DNA of 64,000 nt from Tubulanus polymorphus (lineage: Eukaryota > Nemertea > Palaeonemertea > Tubulaniformes > Tubulanidae). The notes beneath the pieces were generated by a model. The model saw only the letters and a list, made by a program, of their open reading frames with translations, made no database searches and was not told where the DNA came from. Position 1 is the stretch's first letter. Every line of letters starts with the position of its first letter. A program made the translations under genes and the position numbers. Shown here in pieces: positions 43,426 through 56,479 of the stretch. The stretch covers positions 16,234,485 to 16,298,484 of the forward strand of contig NC_134027.1 of NCBI RefSeq assembly GCF_964204645.1. The letters run 5' to 3'.

Positions 43426-46400
43426 GAACTAGGGGTCCGGGGACACCATGCCCACTTGGAAAGTGGTTTCAAATGTAACAATTTCAATATTCGACGCCCC
43501 CTGGTGACGATATACAAAAACCAATGACCTTGAAACTCACCACAATCATAAAACATGTCTGCAGCTACGATTTTTTAATCAATTGTGATAACAAAATATT
43601 CCCCGTTACCAGTTTAATGTGGAAATACTAAGTTATTCTACTATTCAACGCCCCCTGGTGACCATATGCAAAACCCAATGAACTTGAAACTCACCACAAT
43701 CATAGAACATGTCATGAACTACATCTTTGCAATTGATCATGGTAAAATTGATGATGCAATTGATCTTAGGCAAAATATGCCTAAGTACCAATCTAATAAG
43801 GAAATACCTAGTTATTCTACTATTCAACGGTGACCTTATAGAATAACGAATGTCCTTAAAAATCACCACAATCATAGACAATGTAATGAGCTACAAGTGT
43901 GCAATTGATTGTGGTTACAAAATAGGTACATAAATAATATAGAAATTGTATTAATCAACACCCCCTGGTGGCCACATACAAAAACCAATGACCTTGAAAC
44001 TCACCAAAATCAGAGAACACGTTATGTGCTACAACTTTCCAATTGATTGTGGTAACACAATATGCTTAGTGTCAATATTATGTGGAAAAACTTTTACCCA
44101 CCTACGAATGAGTACTGATCGACACCAAGATGGCTGCCAATTGCGTCATAATGGGCTGATCAAAAAACCTGTCTCAGGTATAAAACATTCCTTTCCAAAG
44201 AATACCCATCACAAATTGCAATGCTACAGGACTCATGACATTTTTGGGCACTAAAAAGGTCACAGGACGGCCATCTTGAGTCCATTCGACCCAATTTTTC
44301 TTATGCTGATGGGCCCTTGAGGGATTAAAATATATACCAAAGATCAAAGCAATTGATTAAAGCGTCTTCAAAATTTCCCTCAAAAAGTTCAAAACTGTGT
44401 AAGGGGTCCAGGGAGACCATGCCCACTTGGGAAGTGGTTTCAAATGCTCAACAATCTAACAATTTCAATATTCAACGCCCCCTGGTGACCATATACAAAA
44501 ACCAATGACCTTGAAACTTACCACAATCATAGAACATGTCAGCAGCTACGATTTAGTAATTGATTGATTATCTAGTTACCAATTTAATATGGAAATACTA
44601 AGTTATTCTACTATTCAATGGCCCCTGGTGACCATATTCAAAACCCAATAACCTTGTAACTCACCACAATCATAGAACATGTCATGAACTACAACTTTGC
44701 AATTGATCATGGTAACAATATATGCCTAGGTACCAATATAATAAAGAAATACTAGGTTATTCTACTAATCAACGCCCCCTGGTGATCATATAGAATAACT
44801 AATGTCCTTAAAACTCGCAACAACTATAGATGATGTCATGAGCTACAACTTTGCAATCGATTGTGGTAACAGAATATGTATTGGGACAAATATAATATAG
44901 AAATACTATGATATTGTATTATTCAACGCCCCCTGGTAGCCAGATACAACTAGGGGTCCAGGGACACCATGGCCACTTGGGAAGTTGTTCCAAATACTCA
45001 ACAATCTAACAATTTCAATATTTAACGCCCCCTGGTGACCATATACAAAAACCAATGACCTTGTAACTCATCACAATCATAGAACATGTCAGCAGCTACG
45101 ATTTTGTAATTGATTGTGATAACAAAATATGGCTCGTTACCAATTAAATATGGAAATACTAAGTTATTCTACTATTCAACGCCCCCTGGTGACCATATTC
45201 AAAACCCAATGACCTTGAAACTCGCCATAATCAAAGAACATGTCACGAACTATAACTTTGTAATTGATCATGGTAACAAAATATGCCTAGGTACCAATAT
45301 AATAAGGAAATACTAAGTTATTCTACCATTCAACGCCCCATGGTGACCATATAGAATAACTAATGGCCTTAAAACTTGCCACAATCATAGATGATGTCAT
45401 GAGCTACAACTTTGCAATAGATTGGGGTTACAAAATATGCATTGATACGAATATAATATAGAAATACTAAGATATTGCATTATTCAACGCCCCCTGGTGG
45501 CCATATACAAAAACCAATGACCTTGAAACTCACCACAATCATAGAACACTTTATGAGCTACAAGTTTCTAATTAATTGTGGAGACAAAATATGCTTAGGT
45601 ATCAATATAATGTGGAAAAACATTTTCCCACCTACGAATAGTACTGATGACACCAACATGGCCGCCAATTGCGTCATAATTGCCTGATGAAAAATACCTG
45701 TCTTAGGTATTAAACATGCCTTTTCAAAGAATACCCATCACAAATTGCAATGAGAAATGGCAAACCAGTAGGGAGCTACAGGACTCAGAATTCGGGCCAA
45801 AATTGACATTTTTGGGCATTAAAAAAGGTCATAGGACGGTCATCTTGAGTCCGATCGACCCAATATTTGTTATGCTGATGGGCCCTGGGAAGATTCACAT
45901 ACATCCGAAAGATCATGCTAATTGATCAAAGCGTCTTCAAAATTTCCCTCAAAAAGTTCAAAAATGTGTAAAAAGTGTTGATTTTGGAGAACAACAATGG
46001 CTGCCAGTCGGCAATCTTGATTCTGACAGGACCAGTTTTTGGGCTGAAGATGTGTCTAGGGCAGATACACGTGTAACCCAAATATAAAGACATTACATTG
46101 AAGCGTCTTCAAAACTTCCCAAAATAACTGGATTCCGTCTACGGACGGATGAACGCTACGACGGACGGATGAACGCTACGACGGACGAAAAGTGAACGCA
46201 ATAGCCCGCTGGGACTAAAGTCCCAAGTGGGCTAAAAACCAACGAACTTGAAACTCACCACAATATAATGTCGAAAAACTTTTTCCCAACTACGAATGAG
46301 TACTGATGACACCAAGATGGCCACCAATTGCGTCATAATTGGCTGATCAAAAATACCTACCTCAGGTGTAAAACATCCCTTTCAGAATACCAATCAGCAA

Positions 46401-46790
46401 TTGCAATGAGAAATGGCAAACCAGTAGGAAGCTACAGGACTCATGGCAGACGCTATAACAGAAGGACGACGGACGAAAAGTGAATGCAATAGCTTGCTGG
46501 GACTAAAGTCTCAAGTGGGCTAAAAAGTGCTGATTTTGGCGGACAACAATGGCTACAAGTTGGCCATCTTGATTCTCACAGGGCCAGTTTTGGGCTTAAG
46601 ATGTGTCTAGGGTAGATACATGTGTAACCCAAATATCAAGACATTACATTGAAGCTTCTTTTCAAAACTTCCCAAAATATCTGGATTCTGTCTACGGCTG
46701 GCAGACGCTATAACAGACGGACGACGGACGAAAAGTGAACGCCATAGCCCGCTGGGACTTAGGTCCCAAGTGGGCTAAAAAATGAGAGCC
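43426..46790 (+). mobile_element. Cluster of satellite-bearing repeats, at least three copies plus fragments
   Basis: Starts at about 43,428, 44,402 and 44,948 (each AGGGGTCC(A/G)GGGA...CCATG followed by CCCACTTGG); complete 3' ends at about 46,234, 46,518 and 46,782 (AAGTCCCAAGTGGGCTAA variants). Copies at 43,428 and 44,402 are cut before their 3' ends by the next copy, giving a head-to-tail stack. Monomers are as in 31,019-32,292. Non-coding. Confidence 0.8.
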
Positions 46791-47624
46791 TGGATTTCAT
46801 CGGAGGTTTTTCATAATCATACAGACCAATCAGGACTGAAGCTCCAATAGGATTTCTTTTAGTAGGCAGGCAAGCTTACATCTTCACTCAAGACAAATCG
46901 TTGTCACGTGCGACCTACACTGTGGCGCGGGTTATCTATAACTGATACATACACGCAGTGAACACAAGCGTATAAGGCGATATCACGGTCCCGCAATTAA
47001 CAAATAAATGAAAATAATCAGGTTCCAAAACCGATTACTAATGAGAACGATTAATGATTAAAAATAAGTATTCCAGTCGTGTAAATATCAGACCCATCTT
47101 TAAAAATTCGATGCTATATCAGCTGATCAGTTTCATTAATGAATCAGCCGTGTGACGGAAGTAAGTTTCCGCACTTTGAAACCAAATTTTTCGTCAAATA
47201 TCTTGATGCAACGTTACCTTATGCACAGGATTTCAAAACTTGATGAATCATTGTCTTAACACGTTAAATCATTACGCCTTGAGTATCAGTATTCGCGCTA
47301 GAATGAATATCAACCTATTCAATTGTACCGCCATTTTGTTAAGTGAAATAATGCGCACCTGCTGATCCACCTCATTACCATATTTAATGCAATGACGTCA
47401 TGAGGGAGGTCAAACCGGGTCAACACAAATTGTATATAACTGAGATTTGGGGGGGTTTCGTCTTTGAAAGCCCATAACTACCGAACCAAGCGTCGGATCT
47501 TGATGAGATAAAGTTCTTCCCACGCAAATAGCATTGAATTTCCACACGCGTTATTTTGGACAGTTAAAGATGCTGCATAAAAAACGTGCTCAAACAAATC
47601 GAATTTTTGACACTTTTTGGTAAA
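46791..47624. other. ERC intron; one dispersed repeat
   Basis: 46,905-47,070 (CTGATACATACACG, ATAATCAGG, GATTAATGATT) resembles 25,440-25,660 and its duplicate. No gene recognised. Confidence 0.4.
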
Positions 47625-47872
47625 TTTGGCGATTGGGTAGCAGGACTGTCGACCGGGCTCGGTCTCGGGGCTCTCGATCCTCTTGAGCCTGGGTTGAAGT
47701 GGACATTGTCATTTGAACAATAGGCTTGTTTATGTTATTCTGTATGAATTACGCATGTGTTTTGTATGTTGTGTTTTCTTATTTTAAAATTTGTAACTAT
47801 ATTGAATTTGGGAATCGTATATGTAACGTTTAACATAAGGATCAATAAAGAATTGAATTGAATTGTCACCTT
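47625..47872 (+). mobile_element. 3' end of a non-LTR retrotransposon, copy 1
   Basis: From TTTGGCGATTGGGTAG through GGTTGAAGTGGACATTGTCA and TTTTAAAATTTGTAACT to the tail AATAAAGAATTGAATTGAAT. A second copy is at 59,735-60,152. The short repeated TTGAA tail is typical of LINE 3' ends. No ORF remains. Confidence 0.75.
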
Positions 47873-49320
47873 AAACACATGTCATCAGAGAACGCGGAGC
47901 CGTATATGACAGCTTTGCTATTATCAATTGCTAATCGGGATCGTTTTCATGCAGCCGGCATACGAGCAATCCTAATATCGTAAATATTTTTTAAAATATT
48001 TGAATATTGAAATTACATGTATATTACACATTTTTATATTGACCGCTTGTAGCCGCCGATAGAATTCACGCCGGCCCTACACAGATAGCTTCGTCATTCC
48101 ACCAGCATCCCCATTCAGGTTCTTATTTTCATATCAGACTTCCAAATTGTGTATACATCTGCCATTTATAATAATCCAATTTACATTTATTGTTATATAG
48201 GTAAGGGGTTAAAACAAAGTCACGAGACTTTTGAAGAATGCTTTGTAAACCCCAGAGGGCTTTTGAGCGCTGTACGAACAAGATGGAAAAATAAAATACG
48301 GATTCGTGATTACTACAGTTAATTGTCATTCTTTGATTCATCGACGAACAAACCGAAGAGGAACACAACATAGTGCAGAACCCGGGCATCTTTAGTCTAG
48401 TACCTAGCCGTCGTTCTACAAACAACAGTAACAACGACTGGTATTCAGACTAAAATCTTATGCTGTAGTTTTGAAATTTTGTTCGTCGTCGCCTCTACGT
48501 ACATGCAAAAATATCGGTAAATTTAAAATGTTTTAATCAAACCGGATCAAGACAGTTGTTTAAATAATAACGTCGTCGAACGCCGTTGTCGTTGCTTGTG
48601 TTACTGATACTGATCGGAGGAATTAAAAGCATGCAGCTTATTCAGTAAACAACAGTTAATTTGAATTCGTTGTCTGGCCGACATAACAGATCAACATCGA
48701 GAAGTCACTTTTTATGCGTATGGAAAAGAATTTTTTTCTATCTTGCTGGACTTTCCTTATTCATATGGACATGGACATATATTAACGCACGTGGTCGACA
48801 TCGTCAACCTTTCAACCGGAAGTCTACAACCCATAGAATCGGAACTTCTTTAGCATTGACCCGTGACCCGGAACGTCATCACGTAACACCGGAAGTGATC
48901 GTCATTGCGGGAAATACCAAACCAGGAAGTAAACTTACAACTTTCTTGAATTTTTGGAGCGAATCGACTGGACGTCATAAACTACTACTCTACTATTGGA
49001 CACTGGCCTACTAATACGATGATGCGATGAACATTTGATAACTCAAGAGTCATTCGAATCAAACTCTAGATAAACTATCTATTTTGGGCATTAAATTTGG
49101 ATAAATTTTGTGCAAAAGACAATTTAAATAATTCATTTCACATCTATTTTAGTAAGTATTATAAATTACGTATAGGCCTATTTGGTTAAGTACATAAATT
49201 GTATGAATCTGGAATTTTTTGTGAGGTTGGAGTGTTTCAGAGAGCATCAAGTCTCCAGTGTGTGGTCTATTTTATTTTTGACTGTGTCTGTGACACCCAC
49301 AGCCCCTTGTATTTGTTCTA
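47873..49320. other. ERC intron; possible 5' part of Gypsy-1
   Basis: No firm feature. A 117-codon plus-strand frame at 48,661-49,014 has no recognisable motif. If Gypsy-1 has a left LTR it should lie here, but I did not identify a matching right LTR. Confidence 0.35.
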
Positions 49321-49329
49321 CGGGTGTTG

Positions 49330-50042
49330 CTAAACCTTTTTTATAATTTGCCATCTTCTGCTAAAAGGATAGATAACTATGATTATTACATTAATAATCA
49401 AGTAACCTGTACATTTTGTTTTAAGAAGGGACATGTCTGGAAGAAATGCTTCCAATACCTGCGGCTGGTATGGGATGCAGAATCTTCGCAAGCCCCTAGG
49501 ATTCAATCTAGCCAGACCAGCCAGAATCAACGACCCTACAATAATCAACAACCTTATTTTCAGGGATTGTACAATCATCGGGGTAATCAGGATTTTTAGG
49601 TGCGGGTGAATCAAGACCGGCAAATGAGTCACCCGACACTTCAAAATTTTTAGGTGATAACCCAGTTGAAATACACCTTTCTCCCACAAATTACGTTAAA
49701 GGTTATTTACAAGACGCACAGGGTATTCTTTTATTATTTGACTCTGGTGCTACACAAACATTTATTTCAGGTTCTTGTGTTAAAAACTCCATATATCTGT
49801 CTTCATTGCAGAAGCGAAACATTAAGCCTATCCATTAGGAAATGATAGGAAATGGTCAGTTTTTAGAAGCTAACCAAAGTATTACGTTTCAGGTGACCAT
49901 TCAGGGCCAGAAACTGGTATTCACGCAGTCATAGCGGAAAATTTGACTGGTCCAGATGTACTTGGAGGAACGTCTACCATGAAAGAACTTGGAGGAAATT
50001 TAGATTTTACCACGGATAAATTCACGATTCGTCCCAGGAAAG
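49330..50042 (+). pseudogene. Gypsy-1: gag zinc knuckle and aspartic protease
   Basis: A CCHC knuckle CTFCFKKGHVWKKC (about 49,413-49,454) ends a gag relic. After a stop at about 49,597 and a frame change comes the protease, with FDSGATQTFISG (active-site DSGA, about 49,738) and later LTGPDVLGG (about 49,940). In-frame stop near 49,838 and a break near 49,920. Gag proper is missing upstream. Confidence 0.8.
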
Positions 50043-52795
50043 GTGTGGTTCACGACCCGTCAAGACCTTACTATAGGGCCTGGAGCATCTAAAATTGTCA
50101 ATGTCAAAGGCAAAGTTCCCAAGATTTTAAAGAATTCTGAGGTTCTTTTAGAGCCGTGTACACATATGCAGAGGTTTTGTCCATCTACGATGTGTGTGAA
50201 GTTGAACAAAGGTTCATGTTCAGTTAGGGTAACCAATGTTAATTCAAAACACCTGCAGCTTCGTTCGGATAAACCACTGTGTTTTACAGATCTTGGAAAT
50301 TTTATTCATGTCACTCATTATATTTCAGATAGCCCTGTAGAAAATCTATTTTCTGATACTGTTCAGGTTGGTAAGACACCATCGCAGATTTTTAAAGAGT
50401 CGATTGAACTTTCAGATGAATTTTCAGTTTTAGGTAGTGGTGAGCAACAAGATGTTCTTAATTTACTTTTGAAACACAGGGAGGCTTTTAGCCTTTATGG
50501 TGAAATTGGTAAATGTCCTGATTTTCTAGTCGATATTCAGCAGAAAGACACTACCCCTTTTTACATAAGACCGTACCCAGTATCTGAAGAGAACAAGCAA
50601 AATATTGACAGAGAATTGCATAAATTAGTTAAACTGGGAGTATTAGAAAAGGGATGTTCACCATACTGTAGCCCGTGCTTCTTGATTAAGAAACCGAACA
50701 CCAAAGAGGTGCGTTGTGTAACTGATTTCCGTCATTTAAATGCTCGTGTTGTTACAGCACAGCAGAATTATTTGTCATTACAGGATGTGCTCAGAAAGTT
50801 GGGGAAATCTAATGCCAAGGTTATTAGTGTCATTGATCTGAAAAGTGCTTTCCATACATTACTACCATTATCTTCTAGGACACGAAAGTACACAGGAATG
50901 TGTCCTTATCCTGGATCTCCCATGTACATGTACAAACGTTTACCTATGGGTCTTAATCTTTCACCTGCATTATGGCAACAAAAGATTAACAAAATTTTTT
51001 CAGAGATACCAAATAGTAACTCGTTCTGTATTGCTATACATGGTGACATCATAGTTTTTTCAAACTCTGTTTCAGAACATAAGCAACATCTAGACAGTAT
51101 ATTTTCAGCTTTGGAGAAATATCAACTGAAAATAACACCTCGGAAGTGCAGACTTTTCAAGAGACAAGTTACTTATGTTGACCATATCATTTCTATTTCT
51201 TCAGATGGAATTATACAAGTTAGAGCAATGGGAGAGAAGTGCGCGGCTATTCGAAACATGAAGAAACCATCAACACCCAAGGAAGTTAGAAGGTTTATCG
51301 GTGCCGTTAATTATTTATCGATGTATCTTCCAAAATTACAGGAACTTCTAAAACTCTTATAATTTCTTACTAGAAAGAACAAACAGTTTATATGGACAAA
51401 GGAGCATGACAATAATTTTCAGAAGATCGAAGATTTATTGCTCGATCCACCCGTGTTATGTGCAGCACAAGGCAATGGAAAATTTGTATCTGTTTTCAGA
51501 CACAAGCAAGTAAACGACTGGTGCAGCTTTGTATCAAGTTATCGAAGGAAAAGAACGTTTGATAGCTTACCATTCTAAAACCCTTCCCAGTGCCGCAGTT
51601 TCATACTCCGTTAGTGAGCTAGAATTGTATGGTCTTTGGATAAACGTTACAGCCTTTAAGTATATTTTACAGTCTCAATCGTTTCATTGCTTCGTTGATC
51701 ATTCCGCTTTGGTCCATATTTATGCTTCAAAGAATCAACCCCCTACATTGAGGTTGCAAAAATTACAATTTTTTGAACTAAAATTTGTATTTCCGAGTAG
51801 TACTTACCCTTTCCTATGGTACTTACAGTACTCGACGGAAATATTAATTGAACGTTGGTCAAACTATTGTTTTGATATTTCATATTGTAAAGGTGCAGAT
51901 CTTGTAGTTGCAGATTTTTTTAGTAGAGCACCCAGAAATGATGACACTGAGTTCGATAGGACCAAGGTGCAGATCTTGTAGTTGCAGATTTTTTTAGTAG
52001 AGCACCCAGAAATGATGACACTGAGTTCGATAGGACCAAGCCTATAGCGTTTTTCTCACAAGAAACTGACTACGCTTTTCCATTTAGGGCAAACAAGTTT
52101 GAGAGACCAGTAACAAGGAGCCACGCTGAGAAAATGAATTTACCTATTAAACCATTATTTTCAGGTAAAGAAAAAAGTAAGTTATTGGTTGCTAACAATA
52201 ATCCTATTTCAGAGCATCACAACGACCGTACAACGTCTGTTTTGAATAAAAGAGCTACGCCTGACAACAGTGCTTCAGACTCAGTAAGTCAACAACCCGA
52301 GTCCATTCAACGGAGAAGGCCGAACCCTGTATCGGTTCGACTGCCAACACCCAACGTTGAAGAGCCTACATTAGTTTATACCTCATATCAGGTACCAGAC
52401 GATGGTCCTACGCAAGAATTTCCAGAATTTCTGAAAAAACCTGTGCCGCTTATTTCAGATATACGAGAATTTGAAGCTAAACACATACCCAATCAAGGCG
52501 AATTAAATTAGGTGCTGAAGATAATCAAACGTAAGGTTATTCGTGATTTTAACTTACCCTATGATGCGCAACAGTTTAAATTAGCTCAGCAGTGTGATGC
52601 CCGTATTAAACCCATTTATGACTATTTAACTCATAACATCTTACCGAGTGACAGGAAGGCAGCAAGGATGATACGTCTACGAGCTGAACAGTTCATAATT
52701 TGTAATGATATTATTTTCAGACTTCTGTTTTTGAATAAGTCAGGCCAATTCTGCTTACAGCTTGTCGTACCAGAGAAATTTATAGACTCTCTTCT
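50043..52795 (+). pseudogene. Gypsy-1: reverse transcriptase, RNase H and start of integrase
   Basis: RT: YPVSEENKQNID, LGVLEKGCSPYCSPCFLIKK, VTDFRHLNA, VIDLKSAFHTL (first Asp), KRLPMGLNLSPALWQQ. The YxDD site reads AIHGDIIVFS, so one catalytic Asp is Gly. The connection ends KEVRRFIGAVNYLS. RNase H follows (YHSKTLPSA, SVSELELYGL, VDHSALVHI, ADFFSRAP) after a stop at 51,360 and a frame break near 51,510. A 74 bp direct duplication (51,891-52,038) shifts the frame again. The integrase N-terminal part (VVPEKFIDSLL) is cut at 52,796 by a LINE. The stretch 52,134-52,511 is a linker frame without a motif. Confidence 0.87.
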
Positions 52796-53083
52796 AGGTT
52801 CAAGTTCAAGTTCAAATTTATTTCACAGAAAGCTTGACAGGCTATTTACACAGGTTGAGAGAAAACAAACAATAAAATTTACAAATTTTTTAAACAAAGC
52901 ACAATTATAAAAAGAGAGAGAGAGAACAGTAGCTTTCAGTGTGGGCCAAGCAAAGCCTTTCGGCCGCTGTCGCAAGCACCCAGGGAAAAAAACGAAAGGG
53001 AAATGAAGAAATAAAGGGGAAGGAAATGAAAGTTGATGATTTTTGATAATTTCAGGAGAGTTTATATGAGTAAGCTAGAGGGT

Positions 53084-55268
53084 TCAGGAGAGTGAGCAAT
53101 TATAACAATTAGGGTTATTACATTGATGGATATCATTGTAGGCGGAGGTGAGATATGGTCTGAGTTTACGTTTTAAATTTTGTTTGCTTGTTTGTAGGAT
53201 GTCATTGGAAAAAGGTAGTTTTTGCCAGATGTTTGAAAGAATGTTTTGAGGTGAATTTTGATGCGGGGTTGGCGGTGTTTGTTTTGAAAATAAAGAATAC
53301 GCGTGGTCTAAATATATGCTTTTTCTGATGTTGACTAAAGGAGATAAGTTTTCCGCGGTGAAGTAATAAGAAAAGTAATGGGGTGAAGATTTGATGGTGT
53401 TTTGAATAAAAAGTGCAGTTTTAAGGATGAGGACATCATTGATTTTGAGGATATCAAGATTTTTAAAAAGTGGATCTGTGTGTGCAGATTACTTAGAGTT
53501 GGTGATTATTCGAACAATCTTCTTTTGGATTAGGAGGCATTTTCTATTATAAGGCGAGTGGCCCCAAGCCAACAAGCCATAGTTCAAATGAGGATAGACT
53601 AAGGTGTAGTAAAGAAAAAGTAAATTTTGTGTGTCTAGGATGTTTTTAGTTTTGTTTATGATACCAGTAATTTGTGAAATTTTCTTGTGTATTTTGTCGA
53701 TATGTGGTTTCCAGTTCAGATTTTCATGTATTGTCAAGCCGAGGAAATCTATTTGTTTTACTCTTTCAAGTTCAAAGTTGCCTATTTTGATTTGTTGTAT
53801 GTGGTTTATGAATGGTCTTCTCTGATAATTATGAAATATGATATATTTAGTTTTGTTCAGATTAGGGGTTAGTTTATTAGCGATAAGCCAGTCATTCAAT
53901 ATGTTTAGGTCATAATTAATATACTGTATGAGTGTGTTGAGGTGTGTATGAGAAGCAATGCAATTTGTATCGTCAGCGAATAATATGTACTTCATCTTTA
54001 CCGTGGAGGCATAGATATCATTGATGTAAATTAGAAAGAGAAGTGGACCTAGGATGGAACCCTGGGGTACACCGATGTTTGAGGATAGTGTAGAGGAGTT
54101 GTAGGATTTGTACGAAACGTATTGTTGACGATTAGAAAGATATGAGGAAAACCAATCTCTTGCTATTCCTCTGATGCCGTAATGTTCAAGTTTATCTAGT
54201 AGTATATCGTGGTTAAGAGTGTCAAAAGCCTTCGAAAGGTCCGGGAAAATGCCTATTGTCCATTCATGGTTATTTAGTGAGTTAGAAATTCTGTCTACGA
54301 GTTCGAGTATTGCATGTTTGGTTGAATGGCTGTGTCGGAAACCATATTGGTTAGGAAAAAGGTGTTTGTCAATGAATCGTTTATGTACAAGTTTTTCGTA
54401 GATTTTGGAAAGTGAATTTAGTAGTGAAATGGGTCGATAATTTTCGATCAGGTTTATGTCACCTATTTTATGTAAAGGTGTTATTTTAGCTATTTTAAGT
54501 AAATCGGGGAATTTGCCTGTTGAGAAGGATTGATTTAAAAGGCAAGTTAGAGGGTATGATATGTGGTTGATGATTCTCTGTAGGGTGTATGTGGAAATGT
54601 TGTCATGACCACTTGAGTGTTTTGTTTTGAGATTATTTATAGTTTCTAAGACTTCTCTTTCGCACACTGGCATGAGGAAGAAGTTAGAGTCGGATCTAGG
54701 TAAATTGTTCAGGTAGTGTTGAGATGGCATTTGAGACAAGGGAAGTTCATTTGCTAGATGTTCACCAATTTGATTGAAGTGATTGTTAAAAGAGTTGGCA
54801 ATTTTGATTGGGTCGGTAGTCTTAATGTTGTTAATTTTGAATGAGTGTGTAATGTCTTGTTTATTATTAGTTTTCCCGATTACTTCCCTCAGGATTTTCC
54901 AGGTGTCTTTTATGTTGCCGTTTGCCATTTTTAAGGATTCTTGGTAGTGAAGTTTTTTGGAAAGTCAAATGATTGAGTTAAGTTTGTTTCTGTATGTTTT
55001 GAAGTTGTGTAGTTCGATAGCACGTAGGATTTCATTTTTTATAGACATTAGGTGTATGTATTTTTTATCTTTGTTGTAGATCGATTGAATTATGTCTTTA
55101 GTTATCCATGGGCTTCTTGGTGTGTTGTATTTGTTTTGTTTCAGTTTTTTTGAAGTGGTTTCTGAATTAATTATTGTGCTTAAGGTCGCTGAAAATGATT
55201 GGAATGTTTCGTTTATTGAAAGGTTGTTGTTTAGGAGTGTTGGGAAGTCAATATCGCTGAGTTTATCA
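53084..55268 (-). pseudogene. LINE ORF2, reverse-transcriptase half
   Basis: From 55,268 down: a linker (RSPWITKDIIQSIYNKDKKY), a frame break at about 54,930-54,965, then RT. RT blocks seen: LKTKHSSGHDNIST, LHKIGDINLIENYRPISLLN, QYGFRHSHSTKHAI, PDLSKAFDTLNHDILLDKL (first Asp), IGVPQGSILGPLLFLIYIND, ILFADDTNCIA (catalytic ADD), and LGLTIHENLNWKPHI. An in-frame TAA at 53,489 separates the last about 135 codons, which stay open to TGA 53,084 and end in NNPNCYNCSLS. Otherwise the 479-residue core is uninterrupted, so the element is fairly young. Confidence 0.9.
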
Positions 55269-55274
55269 CATATA

Positions 55275-56473
55275 CAGGGCTGCCAACCTTTCAAAATTCC
55301 ATTTAGGGATGAATGGCAGATTAATTAGGAATATTGAAGGTTTCAATAGGAATATATCGAAACCGAAGAAATTGTGACTTTTCCAAGTAGGAATATTTTG
55401 CTTTCAATTAGGAATACCTTTCACGTGTAATATATGAAAGCTGGATATGAAAATATGGAATTATTAGCAAAATAAAAAATCAGCAAATTCTACAGAATGT
55501 ATTTTTTCTTTATTATTTTATGAAAGATAAAAATCAACAGTGTTTATCAAAAATATACAATAGACTAAAAAATAAGAACATAAAACTGGCATAAATTGTC
55601 AAACGAATTACATAACACTATACAGCTGTCATGCGAATATATCCATTTCCAGCATCAATTCCACGATACTGTCCAAGAGAGACTCCACGTACAGAACTGA
55701 AAGATACAAACAGTAAAAAGTCTCTAAATCTACATGCTACTCGGTGGTGCTGCCATCTGCCAAATATGCGAACTAAAAGTTTACTTTGAGATGCACTGCT
55801 CAAAAGCATCTTAAATTATCTTTTTAACTAACACAAGAGTGACAACATTAAGGTTCAAACTAGCAAAGCAATTGCTTACCGAAACATTTCAAAGAGTCCA
55901 TACGTTGAAATCTAACCCGGATCTTCGAATGCTAATCGCGCTGCGAAAACGAGCTAATTACCGCAGTAAACCGATTCTTCTCCGAAACGATGCGGAGCAA
56001 TTTGACAATAACAATCACATTTTGCCACATGTCATAATATTTTCACAAAAATGATTGAAAACAACGTATTTTAAAACGAATGAACTTTATTTTTATTCTT
56101 GAAACAAATTAAAAAGCTGCTCTCCTACTACGAAATAATCGTACGCCATGCGTAGATAAAATCAATAACACAGCTACTCTCATACACACACACGCACGCA
56201 CGCGCGCGCTAGTAAGCGCTGTTTATCGCCTGACCCACGTACACAGTATATAGCCACGCACTCATCCACCACGGGCGTGCATATAAATTCCCCACCCATT
56301 CAATTCTGTTCTACCAAATCATCATATTGTGTTACAACGCGCTGGCGGGTGGAAAATCGGACATCGCCGAAAAAGAAAAAAAAGTCGGAATTTTGTATAC
56401 CCGATCGTATCGTCGGAATTTCTTCACGCAAATCGGGAGGATTCCGAATAATTCGGGAGGGTTGGCAGCCCTG
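55275..56473. mobile_element. hAT-like element, 1,199 bp, 6 bp TSD, inside LINE ORF2
   Basis: The ends CAGGGCTGCCAACC and inverted copy (right end GGTTGGCAGCCCTG) are flanked by CATATA at 55,269-55,274 and 56,474-56,479. The interior shows no transposase. It contains CCGAATAATTCGG near the right end and an AC/GC microsatellite at about 56,186-56,212. It separates the endonuclease and RT parts of the LINE. Confidence 0.88.
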
Positions 56474-56479
56474 CATATA

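Noticed and set aside
48661-49014. 117-codon plus-strand ORF near Gypsy-1
   Set aside because: No gag-like motif; could be leader sequence, but support is too weak to call.
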